A stretch of DNA of 6,013 nucleotides from the NCBI RefSeq assembly GCF_000955955.1, contig NZ_JYJG01000579.1, forward strand, positions 1 to 6,013, in the 5' to 3' direction. Below the pieces are notes generated by a model. The model made no database searches. It had not been told where the DNA came from and saw only the letters and a list, made by a program, of their open reading frames with translations. The position numbers and the translations under genes were made by a program. This document shows, in pieces, positions 5,836-6,013 of the stretch (position 1 is its first letter; every line of letters starts with the position of its first letter). Source of the DNA: Lentzea aerocolonigenes (lineage in GTDB: Bacteria; Actinomycetota; Actinomycetes; Mycobacteriales; Pseudonocardiaceae).

Positions 5836-6013
5836 AATTGTCGGGTCGGCTTGCGTAGGTGGTTGCGGGGCGTGGTCCATTTGCGTGCGATTGTCATCAG
5901 GGTCGTAGGTGGTCACCAGGCGCGAGTTGCGCACAAGAGAGAAAAGCGACGCACGGCACCTATGAAACCTGGCTTGACCTGCGGATTCACCCTATTGTGT
6001 AGCCGCTAACCCC
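5836..6013. other. Right-end non-coding region; possible promoter near the edge
   Basis: I see no convincing gene here. The open frames in both directions are short, Arg-rich and lack ribosome sites. The region holds a 10-bp direct repeat, CGTAGGTGGT, at 5854-5863 and 5904-5913, exactly 50 bp apart. A TTGACC at 5974-5979 with TGTAGC 18 bp later (5998-6003) might be a rightward promoter for a gene beyond the window, with a good -35 but a poor -10. Any promoter for the hydrolase should also lie here on the minus strand, but I could not pick one out. Confidence 0.4.

Noticed and set aside
5760..5897. In-frame 46-residue N-terminal extension of the hydrolase from ATG 5897
   Set aside because: It is Arg/Pro-rich, has no ribosome site and is not like the fold, which starts directly at MDFVMLHG. 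The DNA instead shows hairpin structure.
5719..6009. Plus-strand open frame of 96 codons at the right end
   Set aside because: It overlaps the hydrolase start and leader, lacks a ribosome site and has shadow-like composition.

Overview
The window is high-GC DNA with codons ending mostly in G or C, Sec signal peptides and strong GGAGG-type ribosome sites. This suggests an actinomycete, plausibly a Pseudonocardiales relative (Lentzea, Saccharothrix or Amycolatopsis type). The genus is inferred from overall look only.

Layout, left to right: (1) the 3' part of a small secreted four-cysteine protein (+, 1-396); (2) a 159-bp convergent intergenic region, which forms a long gap-free imperfect palindrome (393-559) reaching into the stop codons of both flanking genes; (3) a secreted BNR/sialidase-like beta-propeller protein (-, 556-1818); (4) a 52-bp divergent promoter region; (5) a large secreted GH92 alpha-mannosidase with two accessory beta-sandwich regions (+, 1871-5083); (6) an alpha/beta hydrolase (-, 5070-5759), overlapping the GH92 gene tail to tail by 14 bp; (7) its structured upstream region, where a hairpin covers a strong Shine-Dalgarno sequence and a tiny leader ORF, followed by about 160 bp with no gene and a possible rightward promoter at the edge.

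The BNR protein and the GH92 enzyme are both exported and are transcribed divergently from a very short shared region. They may be co-regulated for breakdown of a mannose-containing glycan outside the cell. GH92 would trim alpha-mannosyl residues. The propeller protein would act on, or bind, another part of the polymer; its His/Tyr pattern looks more like a propeller polysaccharide lyase than a sialidase. The hydrolase has no signal peptide and no evident link to glycan use.

The observation most worth following is the 393-559 palindrome. It has two 81-nt arms without a single gap around a 5-nt loop, 62 of 81 Watson-Crick pairs, and 11 of the 19 mismatches become G-U pairs only in RNA read from the minus strand (none do in plus-strand RNA). 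It could be a very long 3'-end RNA hairpin or bidirectional terminator, or a decayed palindromic mobile element with CTAG at both ends.
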